A stretch of 64,000 nt of DNA from Maritimibacter sp. (GTDB taxonomy: Bacteria; Pseudomonadota; Alphaproteobacteria; Rhodobacterales; Rhodobacteraceae): contig NZNT01000029.1 of assembly GCA_002695005.1 (NCBI GenBank), positions 496,001-560,000 on the forward strand. Reading direction: 5' to 3'. The notes under the pieces are model-generated. The model made no database searches and was not told the origin of the DNA. It saw only the letters and a list, made by a program, of their open reading frames with translations. The translations under genes and the position numbers were made by a program. Below, piece by piece: positions 53,437 to 60,813 of the stretch (position 1 is its first letter; each line of letters begins with the position of its first letter).

Positions 53437-54609
53437 TTGCAGGTCCGAGAAGGCCGCCTGCATCCGCTCCACCGCTTCAGTGACCAGCGCGCGGCGGGTG
53501 CCGAAGTTGAACCGCAGGTGGCCGCTGCCGCCGTCGCCGAAGGTGGTGCCGTGGTTCACCGCGATCTTCGCCTCGTCCTGCACGCGCCGGATCGCCTCGG
53601 CGTCGTCCATGCCGGTGCCGGAGAAGTCGACCCATGACAGGTAGGTGGCCTCAAGCGGCATCGAGCGCACGCCCGGGATCGCGTTGAAACCGTCGTCGAG
53701 GATGCGCCGGTTCTCGTCGAGATAATCCACCAGCGCATCGACCCAGTCCGCGCCTTCGGGAGAGTAGGCGGCTTCGACCATGTTGAGGCCGAAGGCGTTG
53801 GGCGACAGGGAGAGGCCGGTCTGAACCGCCGCGAACTTCGCGCGCAGGGCCTTGTCCGCGATGATGGCGTTGCCCGTATCGCAGCCGGCGATGTTGAAGG
53901 TCTTGGAGGTGGCCGACAGGGTGATAAGCCGGTCCTCGATCCCGCCGATGTTGGCCATCGGGAGGTGCGTCGCGCCGGGGAACACGATGTCCTGATGGAC
54001 CTCGTCCGAGACGAGGATCAGGTCGTGGCGTTTCGCGAAAGCCGCGACGCCCTCCAGCTCCGCCCGCGTCCAGACGCGGCCGCCGGGGTTGTGCGGGGAA
54101 CAGAGGATGAGCATCCGCTCGGACCCGGTCATTTGCGCGTCCCAGGCGTCGAAATCCATCTCGTGCCGCCCGTCGGTCACGGCGAGCGGACATTCCACGA
54201 CCGCGCGCCCGGCGGCTTTGATGATGCGGTGGAAGGCATGGTAAACGGGCGTCATCAGCACGATGCCGTCGCCGGGATCGGTGTTGGCTTCCATCGCCAG
54301 CGCCACGGCGTTCACAAGGCCATGCGTGGTGAGAATCCAATCGGATTCGATGTCCCAGCCGTGGCGGTTGGCCATCCACCATTGAATCGCCGCGCGATAG
54401 CCGCTGTCGTCGGCGTAATAGCCGTAGACGCCGACTTCGCGCATCCGGTCGAGCGCGGCCTGAATCGGCGGGGCGGCGGCGAAATCCATGTCCGCCACCC
54501 ACATCGGGATACCGTCCTCGGGCGAGACCCCGTAAATCGGCTCCATCTTGTCCCACTTGGCGGAATGGGTGCCCACGCGGTCGATGATGCGGTCGAAATC
54601 GTAACTCAT
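53434..54609 (-). CDS. MalY/PatB-like PLP-dependent cystathionine beta-lyase
   Basis: 391 residues, fold type I. MWVADMDFAAAPPIQAAL (about 36-53) is the MalY/PatB hallmark; NPGGRVW, VSDEVHQDIVF (about 200-210) with the PLP Asp, and the Schiff-base Lys236 in SATSKTFNIAGC follow. Such enzymes cleave the C-S bond of cystathionine or cysteine to a thiol, pyruvate and ammonia. ATG 54607-54609 with CGGAGG upstream. Divergent from def1. Confidence 0.9.
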   Translation of the reverse strand: MSYDFDRIIDRVGTHSAKWDKMEPIYGVSPEDGIPMWVADMDFAAAPPIQAALDRMREVGVYGYYADDSGYRAAIQWWMANRHGWDIESDWILTTHGLVNAVALAMEANTDPGDGIVLMTPVYHAFHRIIKAAGRAVVECPLAVTDGRHEMDFDAWDAQMTGSERMLILCSPHNPGGRVWTRAELEGVAAFAKRHDLILVSDEVHQDIVFPGATHLPMANIGGIEDRLITLSATSKTFNIAGCDTGNAIIADKALRAKFAAVQTGLSLSPNAFGLNMVEAAYSPEGADWVDALVDYLDENRRILDDGFNAIPGVRSMPLEATYLSWVDFSGTGMDDAEAIRRVQDEAKIAVNHGTTFGDGGSGHLRFNFGTRRALVTEAVERMQAAFSDLQ

Positions 54610-54703
54610 ACTGCCTCCGAAATTTGGCGGACAAGCTAGCTGCGACATCGGTGAGTGCAAGGGGCCGTTGCGAAATGCGCGTGCGTGTCATAATTGAAAC
54701 GTC

Positions 54704-55225
54704 ATGCCGATACGTCCGATCCTGATACACCCCGACCCGCGCCTCAAAAAGGAGGCCGAAAAGGTCCACGACCTCGACGACGAGCTGATCGCGCTCGCCG
54801 ACGATATGCTCGAGACCATGTACGACGCGCCGGGCATTGGCCTTGCCGCGCCGCAGGTGGGCGTGCTTCAGCGCCTCATCGTGCTGGACTGCGTGAAGGA
54901 CGAAAGCGAGCCGCCCCAGCCGCTCGTCATGTTCAACCCCGAGGTGGTGCTGTCGTCCGACGACACCAGCGTCTACGAGGAGGGGTGCCTGTCCATCCCC
55001 GAGCAATATGCCGAAGTGACGCGGCCCGCCGAGGTCAAGGTCCGCTGGATCGACCGTGCGGGCAACGAGCAGGAGCGGGATTTCGAAGGGCTCTGGTCGA
55101 CCTGTGTGCAGCACGAGATCGACCATCTGAACGGCAAGCTGTTCATCGACTACCTGTCGCCGATGAAGCGCCAGATGATGACGCGCAAATCCCAGAAGCT
55201 GAAACGCGAGCGGGCGCGGGTCTGA
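54704..55225 (+). CDS. def: Peptide deformylase (active copy)
   Basis: Removes the formyl group from the first methionine of new proteins. 173 residues with all three motifs intact: GIGLAAPQVG with Gln51, EEGCLSIP with Cys95, and QHEIDHLNG with His137, Glu138 and His141, which hold Fe2+ and the catalytic Glu. First gene of a def-def2-fmt operon (ATG overlaps throughout). Confidence 0.95.
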   Translation: MPIRPILIHPDPRLKKEAEKVHDLDDELIALADDMLETMYDAPGIGLAAPQVGVLQRLIVLDCVKDESEPPQPLVMFNPEVVLSSDDTSVYEEGCLSIPEQYAEVTRPAEVKVRWIDRAGNEQERDFEGLWSTCVQHEIDHLNGKLFIDYLSPMKRQMMTRKSQKLKRERARV

Positions 55226-55719
55226 TGCCGCGCCCTTTCGTGATGTGGCCGGACAAGCGGCTGCGGACAGCCGCCCAGCCGGTCGAGGCTGTGACCGACG
55301 AGGTGCGCGCGATCTGGGACGAGATGATCGAGGCGATGGAGACGATGCCGGGGGTCGGTCTGGCCGCCGTGCAGCTTGGCGTGATGCAACGTCTGGCGGT
55401 CGTCGATGCGTCCGAGGAGCGCGGCAAGGCCGTGCGCATGGCGAACCCCGAAGTGCTCCATGCCAGCGTGAAGCTGCGCGAGCATGACGAAGCCTCGCCC
55501 AACCTGCCCGGCGTCTGGGCGACCATCAGCCGCCCGCGTGCGGTGACGGTCAGGTTCATGGACGAGACGGGCGAGGTGCGCGAGCAGGATTTCGTCGGGC
55601 TCTGGGCCACGAGCGTGCAGCACCAGATCGACCACCTGAACGGCAGGATGTATTTCGACCACCTGTCGAAGCTCAAGCGCGACCGTCTGATCGCCAAGGC
55701 GCGAAAGGCGAAATCATGA
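55225..55719 (+). CDS. Deformylase-like protein with lost catalytic residues
   Basis: 164 residues, aligned along its length to the upstream deformylase. [10 protein letters not shown] keeps Gln50, but the EEGCLS motif reads DEASPN (metal-ligand Cys replaced by Ser91) and the last motif reads QHQIDHLNG (catalytic Glu replaced by Gln134). The two His remain. Deformylase activity is therefore unlikely. It overlaps both neighbours, so it has been kept in frame and in the operon, which argues for a retained function such as binding or regulation. Confidence 0.88.
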   Translation: MPRPFVMWPDKRLRTAAQPVEAVTDEVRAIWDEMIEAMETMPGVGLAAVQLGVMQRLAVVDASEERGKAVRMANPEVLHASVKLREHDEASPNLPGVWATISRPRAVTVRFMDETGEVREQDFVGLWATSVQHQIDHLNGRMYFDHLSKLKRDRLIAKARKAKS

Positions 55720-56615
55720 AACTGATCTTCATGGGCAGCCCCGACTTTTCCGTCCCGGTGCTCGACGCGCTGGTCGCGGCGGGCCACGAGATTGTCTGCG
55801 TCTATTGCCAGCCGCCGCGCCCGGCGGGCCGGGGCAAAAAGGACCGCCCGACGCCCGTGCAGGCGCGGGCCGAGGCGCTGGGCCTGCCGGTGCGTCATCC
55901 GAAATCGCTCAAGGGCGCGGACGAGCAGGCTGCGTTCGCGGCGCTCGGGGCGGATGCCGCCGTGGTCGTCGCCTATGGCCTGATCCTGCCGCAGCCGGTG
56001 CTGGATGCGCCCGCCCATGGGTGCCTGAACATTCACGCCTCGCTCCTGCCGCGCTGGCGTGGGGCCGCGCCGATCCACCGGGCGATCATGGCCGGGGATG
56101 CGCGAACCGGCGTGTGCATCATGCAGATGGAGGCAGGTCTGGACACCGGGCCGGTGCTGTTGCGGCGGGAGACGGAGATTGGCGCAGAGGAGACCACCGG
56201 CGAACTGCATGACCGGCTGTCAGCGCTGGGGGCTGATGCGATTGTCGAGGCGCTGGGACAGTTGGATACGCTGACGCCCGAGGTGCAGCCGGAGGACGGC
56301 GTGACCTATGCCGCCAAGATTGACAAGGCCGAGGCGCGGGTGGATTGGACCCGGCCCGCCGCAGAGGTCGACCAGGTGATCCGGGGGCTGTCGCCCTTTC
56401 CGGGTGCATGGTGCGAGATGGACGGGGTGCGGGTGAAGCTCCTCGGCTCACGCCTCGTCGCCGGGAGCGGTGCGCCGGGTGAGGTGATCGGGCCGCTGAC
56501 CATCGCCTGTGGCGACGGTGCTGTGGAAATCACGCGGGCGCAGAAGCCCGGCGGGCGCGGGATGGACGCCGATGAGTTCCTGCGCGGGTTCCAGATGCCC
56601 GCGCGCGTGGATTAG
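55716..56615 (+). CDS. fmt: Methionyl-tRNA formyltransferase
   Basis: Formylates Met-tRNA for initiation, using 10-formyl-tetrahydrofolate. 299 residues. [20 protein letters not shown] at the N-terminus, the active-site segment [20 protein letters not shown] (Asn, His and the Asp of [12 protein letters not shown]), and the C-terminal OB-like domain. It overlaps the second deformylase gene (ATGA), so formylation and deformylation are encoded together. It is tail-to-tail with the molybdoenzyme gene. Confidence 0.96.
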   Translation: MKLIFMGSPDFSVPVLDALVAAGHEIVCVYCQPPRPAGRGKKDRPTPVQARAEALGLPVRHPKSLKGADEQAAFAALGADAAVVVAYGLILPQPVLDAPAHGCLNIHASLLPRWRGAAPIHRAIMAGDARTGVCIMQMEAGLDTGPVLLRRETEIGAEETTGELHDRLSALGADAIVEALGQLDTLTPEVQPEDGVTYAAKIDKAEARVDWTRPAAEVDQVIRGLSPFPGAWCEMDGVRVKLLGSRLVAGSGAPGEVIGPLTIACGDGAVEITRAQKPGGRGMDADEFLRGFQMPARVD

Positions 56616-57361
56616 ATCCCGGCATACCATTCGTATCCGCGATCTTCCCAATAGCCACCCTTGCCCCCGGCGATTCCGTCGAGGCTTTCCACCAGTTCGA
56701 TCTGCATGATGTACTTGGCGTTCTTGTAGCCCAACTGCCGCTCGACCCGCAGGCGGATCGGGGCGCCGTGGCCGACGGGGAGCGTCTGGTCGTTCATGCC
56801 ATAGGCGAGGATGGTCTGCGGGTGATAGGCGTCGACCATGTCGATGCTCTCATAGTAGAGCGACAGGCCCATCCGGTCTGCGCAGCGGAATACCACGTAA
56901 TTCGCGTTGGGCTTCGGCTGGACGCGTTCCAGCACTTCGGACAGGGGCACGCCGGTCCATTTGCCGATGGCGCTCCACCCCTCGACGCAGTCGTGTCGCG
57001 TGATCTGGGTGCGCGCGGGCATGGAGCGCAGGGCGTCGAGGCTGAACTGCGCGGGCTGGGCGACAAGGCCGGAGACGCCGAGCTGCCAGTTTGCGAAGCC
57101 ATTGTCGCGACCCGCGAGCCATTCGTCGGTGCTGCCTGCCGTGCTGCCGTTGGTGCGGAAATCCGGTGACATCTCGGCCTCGGAATATTCGCGCACGAGC
57201 GCGTCGCGGCCCACCAGACGGTGCGTGTTGTAAGACAGCGTCTCGCCGCCCTTGAGCACGAGATCGCGGAAGGCGGGGCTGACGGCCAGCCCGCCCGCGG
57301 TGCCCGCAAGGGCGGTGTAGCCAAGCCCGGTAATGAGGCGGCGGCGGGTGATAAGGCTCAT
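56612..57361 (-). CDS. Molybdopterin-dependent oxidoreductase, MsrP/sulfite-oxidase fold
   Basis: 249 residues. N-terminal RRR sequence ([12 protein letters not shown]) is a likely Tat signal, so the cofactor-loaded protein is exported. The Mo-ligating Cys125 lies in [20 protein letters not shown], a sulfite-oxidase-fold landmark, with DNGFANW before and [18 protein letters not shown] after. Relatives reduce periplasmic protein methionine sulfoxide or oxidise sulfite. The gene overlaps the cytochrome b gene upstream (ATGA), its probable electron partner. Confidence 0.85.
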   Translation of the reverse strand: MSLITRRRLITGLGYTALAGTAGGLAVSPAFRDLVLKGGETLSYNTHRLVGRDALVREYSEAEMSPDFRTNGSTAGSTDEWLAGRDNGFANWQLGVSGLVAQPAQFSLDALRSMPARTQITRHDCVEGWSAIGKWTGVPLSEVLERVQPKPNANYVVFRCADRMGLSLYYESIDMVDAYHPQTILAYGMNDQTLPVGHGAPIRLRVERQLGYKNAKYIMQIELVESLDGIAGGKGGYWEDRGYEWYAGI

Positions 57362-58191
57362 TGGTCTTTCTCCTTCGGCAGGCGGAACCAGCCGGTCAGC
57401 ATGGAGCGCACTTCGTTGATCGGGCCTGCGAGCACCACCATGACGAGGTGGATGACCACGAAGCCCACCAGCCCGAAGGCGAAGATGAAGTGGAGCGAGC
57501 GCGCCGATTGCCGCCCGCCGAAAAGGTCGAGCAGGAACGGAAGTTTCGCGTTCAGGTTCGGCGACATGGTGAGGCCGGTCAGGATCATGCCGGGGAAGAG
57601 GACGAGCAGCACGGTCAGGTAGGTCAGCTTTTGCAGGATGTTGTAGCGCGCCGCCGCCTCGCCTCGCGGGAACCGCAGGCGGGCGTGGTCCTTGATGTCG
57701 CGCCAGATGTGGCCGGGACGCGCCTCGCCCTTCGCAGGCAGGAGGTCGCGGCGGTGACGGCCGAAGAGGGTGCCGATGAGGTAGGCGGTCATGGTGAGCG
57801 CCAGCACCCAGGCGAAGGTCAGGTGCCAGAGCCGGGCGCGGGCGAGGTTGTAGTTGGAGGGGATCGTGGACCACCATGGGAAGGCCCGCGCGGTCAGTTC
57901 GCCGTCCTGCGTGTTGTTTATGCCGAGGACGCCGGTGGTCGTGACGTCGATATTGCCCACACGCAGGTAACCGCGCCGGTCGTCATTGCCGATCTCCATC
58001 CAGGCGTAGTCGGGGTTCGCGCCATACTGGCCCCAGTAGAGCCGGGGGTGGGCGTTGAAGATCATAAGGCCGGACATCAGCATGACGACGAAGGTCAGCA
58101 CCGTCGTCCAGTGCCACAGCCGGGTGCCGGTCCGGTGGCGATAGACGCGGTCGCCGCCCGTTGCGGGGGTGTGCTCGGCGCTTGCGGTCAT
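57358..58191 (-). CDS. Cytochrome b-type membrane electron carrier, partner of the molybdoenzyme
   Basis: 277 residues with about four to five helices. His-containing helices: RLWHWTTVLTFVVMLMSG, RLWHLTFAWVLALTMTAYL, LFPGMILTGLTMSP and LHFIFAFGLVGFVVIHLVMV, the spacing of a formate-dehydrogenase/b561-like cytochrome b. It would pass quinol electrons to the exported molybdoenzyme. ATG 58191 after GGAGGCCCC. Alternative partner type MsrQ is less likely because MsrQ is smaller and has a different pattern. Confidence 0.83.
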   Translation of the reverse strand: MTASAEHTPATGGDRVYRHRTGTRLWHWTTVLTFVVMLMSGLMIFNAHPRLYWGQYGANPDYAWMEIGNDDRRGYLRVGNIDVTTTGVLGINNTQDGELTARAFPWWSTIPSNYNLARARLWHLTFAWVLALTMTAYLIGTLFGRHRRDLLPAKGEARPGHIWRDIKDHARLRFPRGEAAARYNILQKLTYLTVLLVLFPGMILTGLTMSPNLNAKLPFLLDLFGGRQSARSLHFIFAFGLVGFVVIHLVMVVLAGPINEVRSMLTGWFRLPKEKDQ

Positions 58192-58302
58192 GGGGCCTCC
58201 CTGTCGGTTTTGGCCGCTTGTGATGCGGCCTTCACCAAGAACAAACGGCTCCAACGTCCAAATGGTTTCAGGTGGAGCGGGCTGGCGCCCGCGCTTTGGG
58301 AG

Positions 58303-58380
58303 CCCGTGATATCCTTGCGGATCTCACGGGCGGCTGGAGGCCAGCCTCCAGACCTCCGGGATATTTCGAGACCGGAAAGA
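58303..58380 (+). repeat. Two-hairpin dispersed repeat, copy F
   Basis: First hairpin CCCGTGAtATCC/GGATcTCACGGG (58303-58330), second hairpin with a perfect 8-bp stem (58334-58341 with 58344-58351), then tail ACCTCCGGGATATTTCGAG and ACCGGAAAGA to 58380. It lies between the cytochrome b start and the stop of pduO; the 192-base interval has no gene. Confidence 0.72.
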
Positions 58381-58383
58381 GGG

Positions 58384-58956
58384 TCAGCGGTTCGCGCCGG
58401 GCACCCAGAGGACGTCGGATTTGCCGTCGTCATTGGCCATGCGGGCCGCGGTGAAGCACCAGTCGGAGAGGCGGTTGAGGTATTTGACCGCTGCCGGGTT
58501 CACGTCTTCGACCGTCGCGAGGTCTGTGGCGAGGCGTTCGGCGCGGCGCGAGACGGTGCGCGTGAGGTGCAGGAAGGCTGCGAGGGGCGAGCCGCCGGGC
58601 AGGATGAAGCTGCGGAGCGGTTCGAGCACCTTGGTCATGGCGTCGATCTCGGCCTCGAGCCGCTCGACCTGAGCGTCGGTCATGCGGAGCGGCGGATATT
58701 CCGCCTCGGCATCCTTGGCCATGTCGGGGCGGCACAGGTCCGCGCCCAGATCGAAGAGGTCGTTCTGGATGCGCGCCAGTGCGTCGTCGGTGTCGCCGGT
58801 CGCGTGGAGCCGGGCCATGCCGATCGTCGCGTTGGTTTCATCGACGGTGCCATACGCCTCGACCCGGGGGGAGTGTTTCGGTACGCGCGTGCCGTCGCCC
58901 AGAGCCGTGTCGCCCTTGTCGCCGGTGCGGGTGTAGATCTTGTTCAGAACGACCAT
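58384..58956 (-). CDS. PduO-type cob(I)alamin adenosyltransferase
   Basis: 190 residues, the PduO/MMAB fold, unrelated to CobO. NKIYTRTGDKGDTALGDGTRV (about 5-25) is the ATP loop, VEAYGTVDETNATIG and the late YLNRLSDWCFTAARMAND (about 158-175) complete the signature. Converts cob(I)alamin to adenosylcobalamin, usually for salvage or for methylmalonyl-CoA mutase. ATG 58954-58956 after GGGAGGCTG. The small twin-membrane gene ends one base before it on the same strand. Confidence 0.94.
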   Translation of the reverse strand: MVVLNKIYTRTGDKGDTALGDGTRVPKHSPRVEAYGTVDETNATIGMARLHATGDTDDALARIQNDLFDLGADLCRPDMAKDAEAEYPPLRMTDAQVERLEAEIDAMTKVLEPLRSFILPGGSPLAAFLHLTRTVSRRAERLATDLATVEDVNPAAVKYLNRLSDWCFTAARMANDDGKSDVLWVPGANR

Positions 58957-58957
58957 G

Positions 58958-59164
58958 TCAGCCTCCCTGCCGTTTCAGCCAGACGTAGCCCAGGATCAGG
59001 ACGATGGCGACCGCTTGCGCGTAGATGCGGTAGCGCATGATCTTGTTGGCGTTGCGTTTGTTGAATTCGCCGCCGCGCCCGAAGCTGCCGATGCCGGTGA
59101 GAAGGATGAGGGCGACGATCAGGACCGCGGCCAGCGGGATGATGATGAGGGGATCTTCGAACAT
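58958..59164 (-). CDS. Small twin-transmembrane protein (HIG1-like)
   Basis: 68 residues with two helices (about 6-24 and 46-63) and a central basic loop with NKRNANKIMRYRIYAQAVAI, the HIG1 domain pattern. Relatives in mitochondria attach to respiratory complexes; here it may aid cytochrome oxidase assembly, which is only an analogy. It lies one base before the PduO-type gene on the same strand, so the two are likely co-transcribed. Confidence 0.8.
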   Translation of the reverse strand: MFEDPLIIIPLAAVLIVALILLTGIGSFGRGGEFNKRNANKIMRYRIYAQAVAIVLILGYVWLKRQGG

Positions 59165-59227
59165 GGGTCTATCCTTGGTTTGGCCCAGCGATAGCGCGTC
59201 TCGAAGCGGGATGCGAGCGGCGCGTCG

Positions 59228-60064
59228 TCACGCCTTGGCGAGGAACCAGTCGGCCAGCCGCGTGGGCAGGAGCCGGCGCGCCCAGTAGGACATATAGGTC
59301 GGCGTTGTGACGAGGTAGCGGGGCCGGGGGCGCCGGGCCTCGAGCGCGCGGATCAGTTTTGCGGTCACGGCGGAGGCGGGCAGTTCGAAGGGGTCCTTCG
59401 CGTCGATGTCGCGGGCGAAGCGGGGCAAAATCTTTGCCTCGTAGGCTGCGCGTTTCGCCGAGGATTCCCAGTCGATATGGGCCTCGAACTGCGCCTTGGC
59501 GTTCAGGCGGAAGTTGGAGGTGATCGGGCCGGGCTCGATCAGGATGGCGTGGATGTTGTCCGGTGCGAGCTCCAGCCGGAGGGTATCGGTATATCCCTCC
59601 AGAGCGAACTTCGACGCGACGTAGGGCGCGCGCCAGCGGATCGCCGAGAAGCCCAGCGTGGAGGAGCAGTTGATGATGCGGCCGTAGCCCTGCGCGCGCA
59701 TGACGGGGATGACGCGGCGCACAATTTCATGGACGCCGAAGAAGTTGGTTTCCATCATGTCCTTCAGGACGAAGGCGGGAAGATCCTCGATCAGGACCGG
59801 GAGGCCGTAGCCCGCATTGCAGAACACCGCGTCGAGCGTGCCGCCGGTGCGTGTCGTGGCTTCCGTGATGGCGGTGCCGATGCTCGCCGGGTCCCGATGG
59901 TCAAGCACGAAGCTTTCGAGCCCGTCGTCACGCAGGCGTGCGCAATCCGCCTCTTTCCGGCAGGTGGCGAACACGCGCCAGCCGCGCGCGGTCAGCGTTC
60001 TGGCGGCATCGAGGCCGATGCCGGAGGAACACCCGGTCATGATGATCGATTTCGGTTGGTTCAA
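59228..60064 (-). CDS. Short-chain dehydrogenase/reductase (SDR)
   Basis: 278 residues. Rossmann motif TGCSSGIG (10-17), NAG (about 83-85), catalytic Ser near 134-135 and Tyr148-x3-Lys152 (YVASKF). Substrate unknown; the extra C-terminal part is typical of classical SDRs acting on lipids or retinol-like molecules. The start is a TTG at 60064 overlapping the stop of the SH3 gene (TTGA); the first ATG would cut into the dinucleotide motif, so TTG is preferred. Confidence 0.87.
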   Translation of the reverse strand: MNQPKSIIMTGCSSGIGLDAARTLTARGWRVFATCRKEADCARLRDDGLESFVLDHRDPASIGTAITEATTRTGGTLDAVFCNAGYGLPVLIEDLPAFVLKDMMETNFFGVHEIVRRVIPVMRAQGYGRIINCSSTLGFSAIRWRAPYVASKFALEGYTDTLRLELAPDNIHAILIEPGPITSNFRLNAKAQFEAHIDWESSAKRAAYEAKILPRFARDIDAKDPFELPASAVTAKLIRALEARRPRPRYLVTTPTYMSYWARRLLPTRLADWFLAKA

Positions 60065-60639
60065 GGCTGCTGAGGCGACAGGAAACGTCCGGCCATGAAG
60101 CCGCGCTCGCCTGTGTCCGTCAACACCACTTGGCGCCAGCCGTTACCGGCATCCCCGATGTCTTCCACGCGCGTGCCCTGTCCGAGGGACGAGATGACGC
60201 CATAGGCCGTGGACGGGCCGCCCCGCACGTTCACGCGCGATCCGGTGACGTAGAGGTAGTCCGCTTCAGGCTCCGCCGCCGGTTTTTCGGTCCCGCTCAG
60301 GGGACGGTTGGCTTCGGGTTCGGAGGCCGTGCCGACGACCCCGGTTTCTCCGCCTTCGACAGTGGCGACGGCGGGTTGCGCCGCAGGTTTGTCCCGGTCG
60401 GCGCGGAAGGCCACGAGCGTCGCGGTCTCGGGGCTGGCGTCTGACGCGAGGGCGCGGGCGAGGCGTTCGTCTTCCTGCGACTCCTCGCCGCTTCCCGTGA
60501 TGGCGGTGATGAAATCGTCGGAGATCAGCGCCGTTTCCCGACCGATGGGGTCATCCGGCACACCTGCGTCGCGCCCGAACCAATACATCGACGCGCCGAG
60601 ACCGGCGAGCGTGAGAACGGAAAGACGAACGAGGCCCAT
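60061..60639 (-). CDS. SH3-domain protein with N-terminal membrane anchor
   Basis: 192 residues. N-terminal hydrophobic helix (about 3-20), a long low-complexity acidic linker (about 40-120), then a bacterial SH3 domain (about 125-188; VTGSRVNVRGGPSTAYGVIS, then GWRQVVLTDTGERGFMAGRF). Probably binds cell wall or envelope ligands. Its stop overlaps the SDR start. An exact EcfG promoter match lies about 130 bases upstream, so this pair may be stress induced. Confidence 0.83.
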   Translation of the reverse strand: MGLVRLSVLTLAGLGASMYWFGRDAGVPDDPIGRETALISDDFITAITGSGEESQEDERLARALASDASPETATLVAFRADRDKPAAQPAVATVEGGETGVVGTASEPEANRPLSGTEKPAAEPEADYLYVTGSRVNVRGGPSTAYGVISSLGQGTRVEDIGDAGNGWRQVVLTDTGERGFMAGRFLSPQQP

Positions 60640-60770
60640 GAGTCAGATTCTCCCCAAGAGAGTCAGAAGATACCGACCGCGCCCTGCGGCTGGCAATGAT
60701 TCGGCAGGAAGATGGCGAATAAAGCCGTCCTTTTGGTGGCAGCTGTGTCACGTCCGTCTTCCACATATGA

Positions 60771-60795
60771 AACGCGCTTTACGCGATTCCGTTCC
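60771..60795 (-). promoter_or_regulatory. Candidate EcfG promoter of the SH3-SDR pair
   Basis: On the minus strand GGAAC (60795-60791), a 16-base spacer, CGTT (60774-60771): an exact match to the consensus, 51 kb from the ecfG gene. The -10 is 131 bases upstream of the SH3 start, inside the gap between that gene and the divergent parC. Confidence 0.55.
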
Positions 60796-60813
60796 TTCAG
60801 TATTCCGGGTCCC

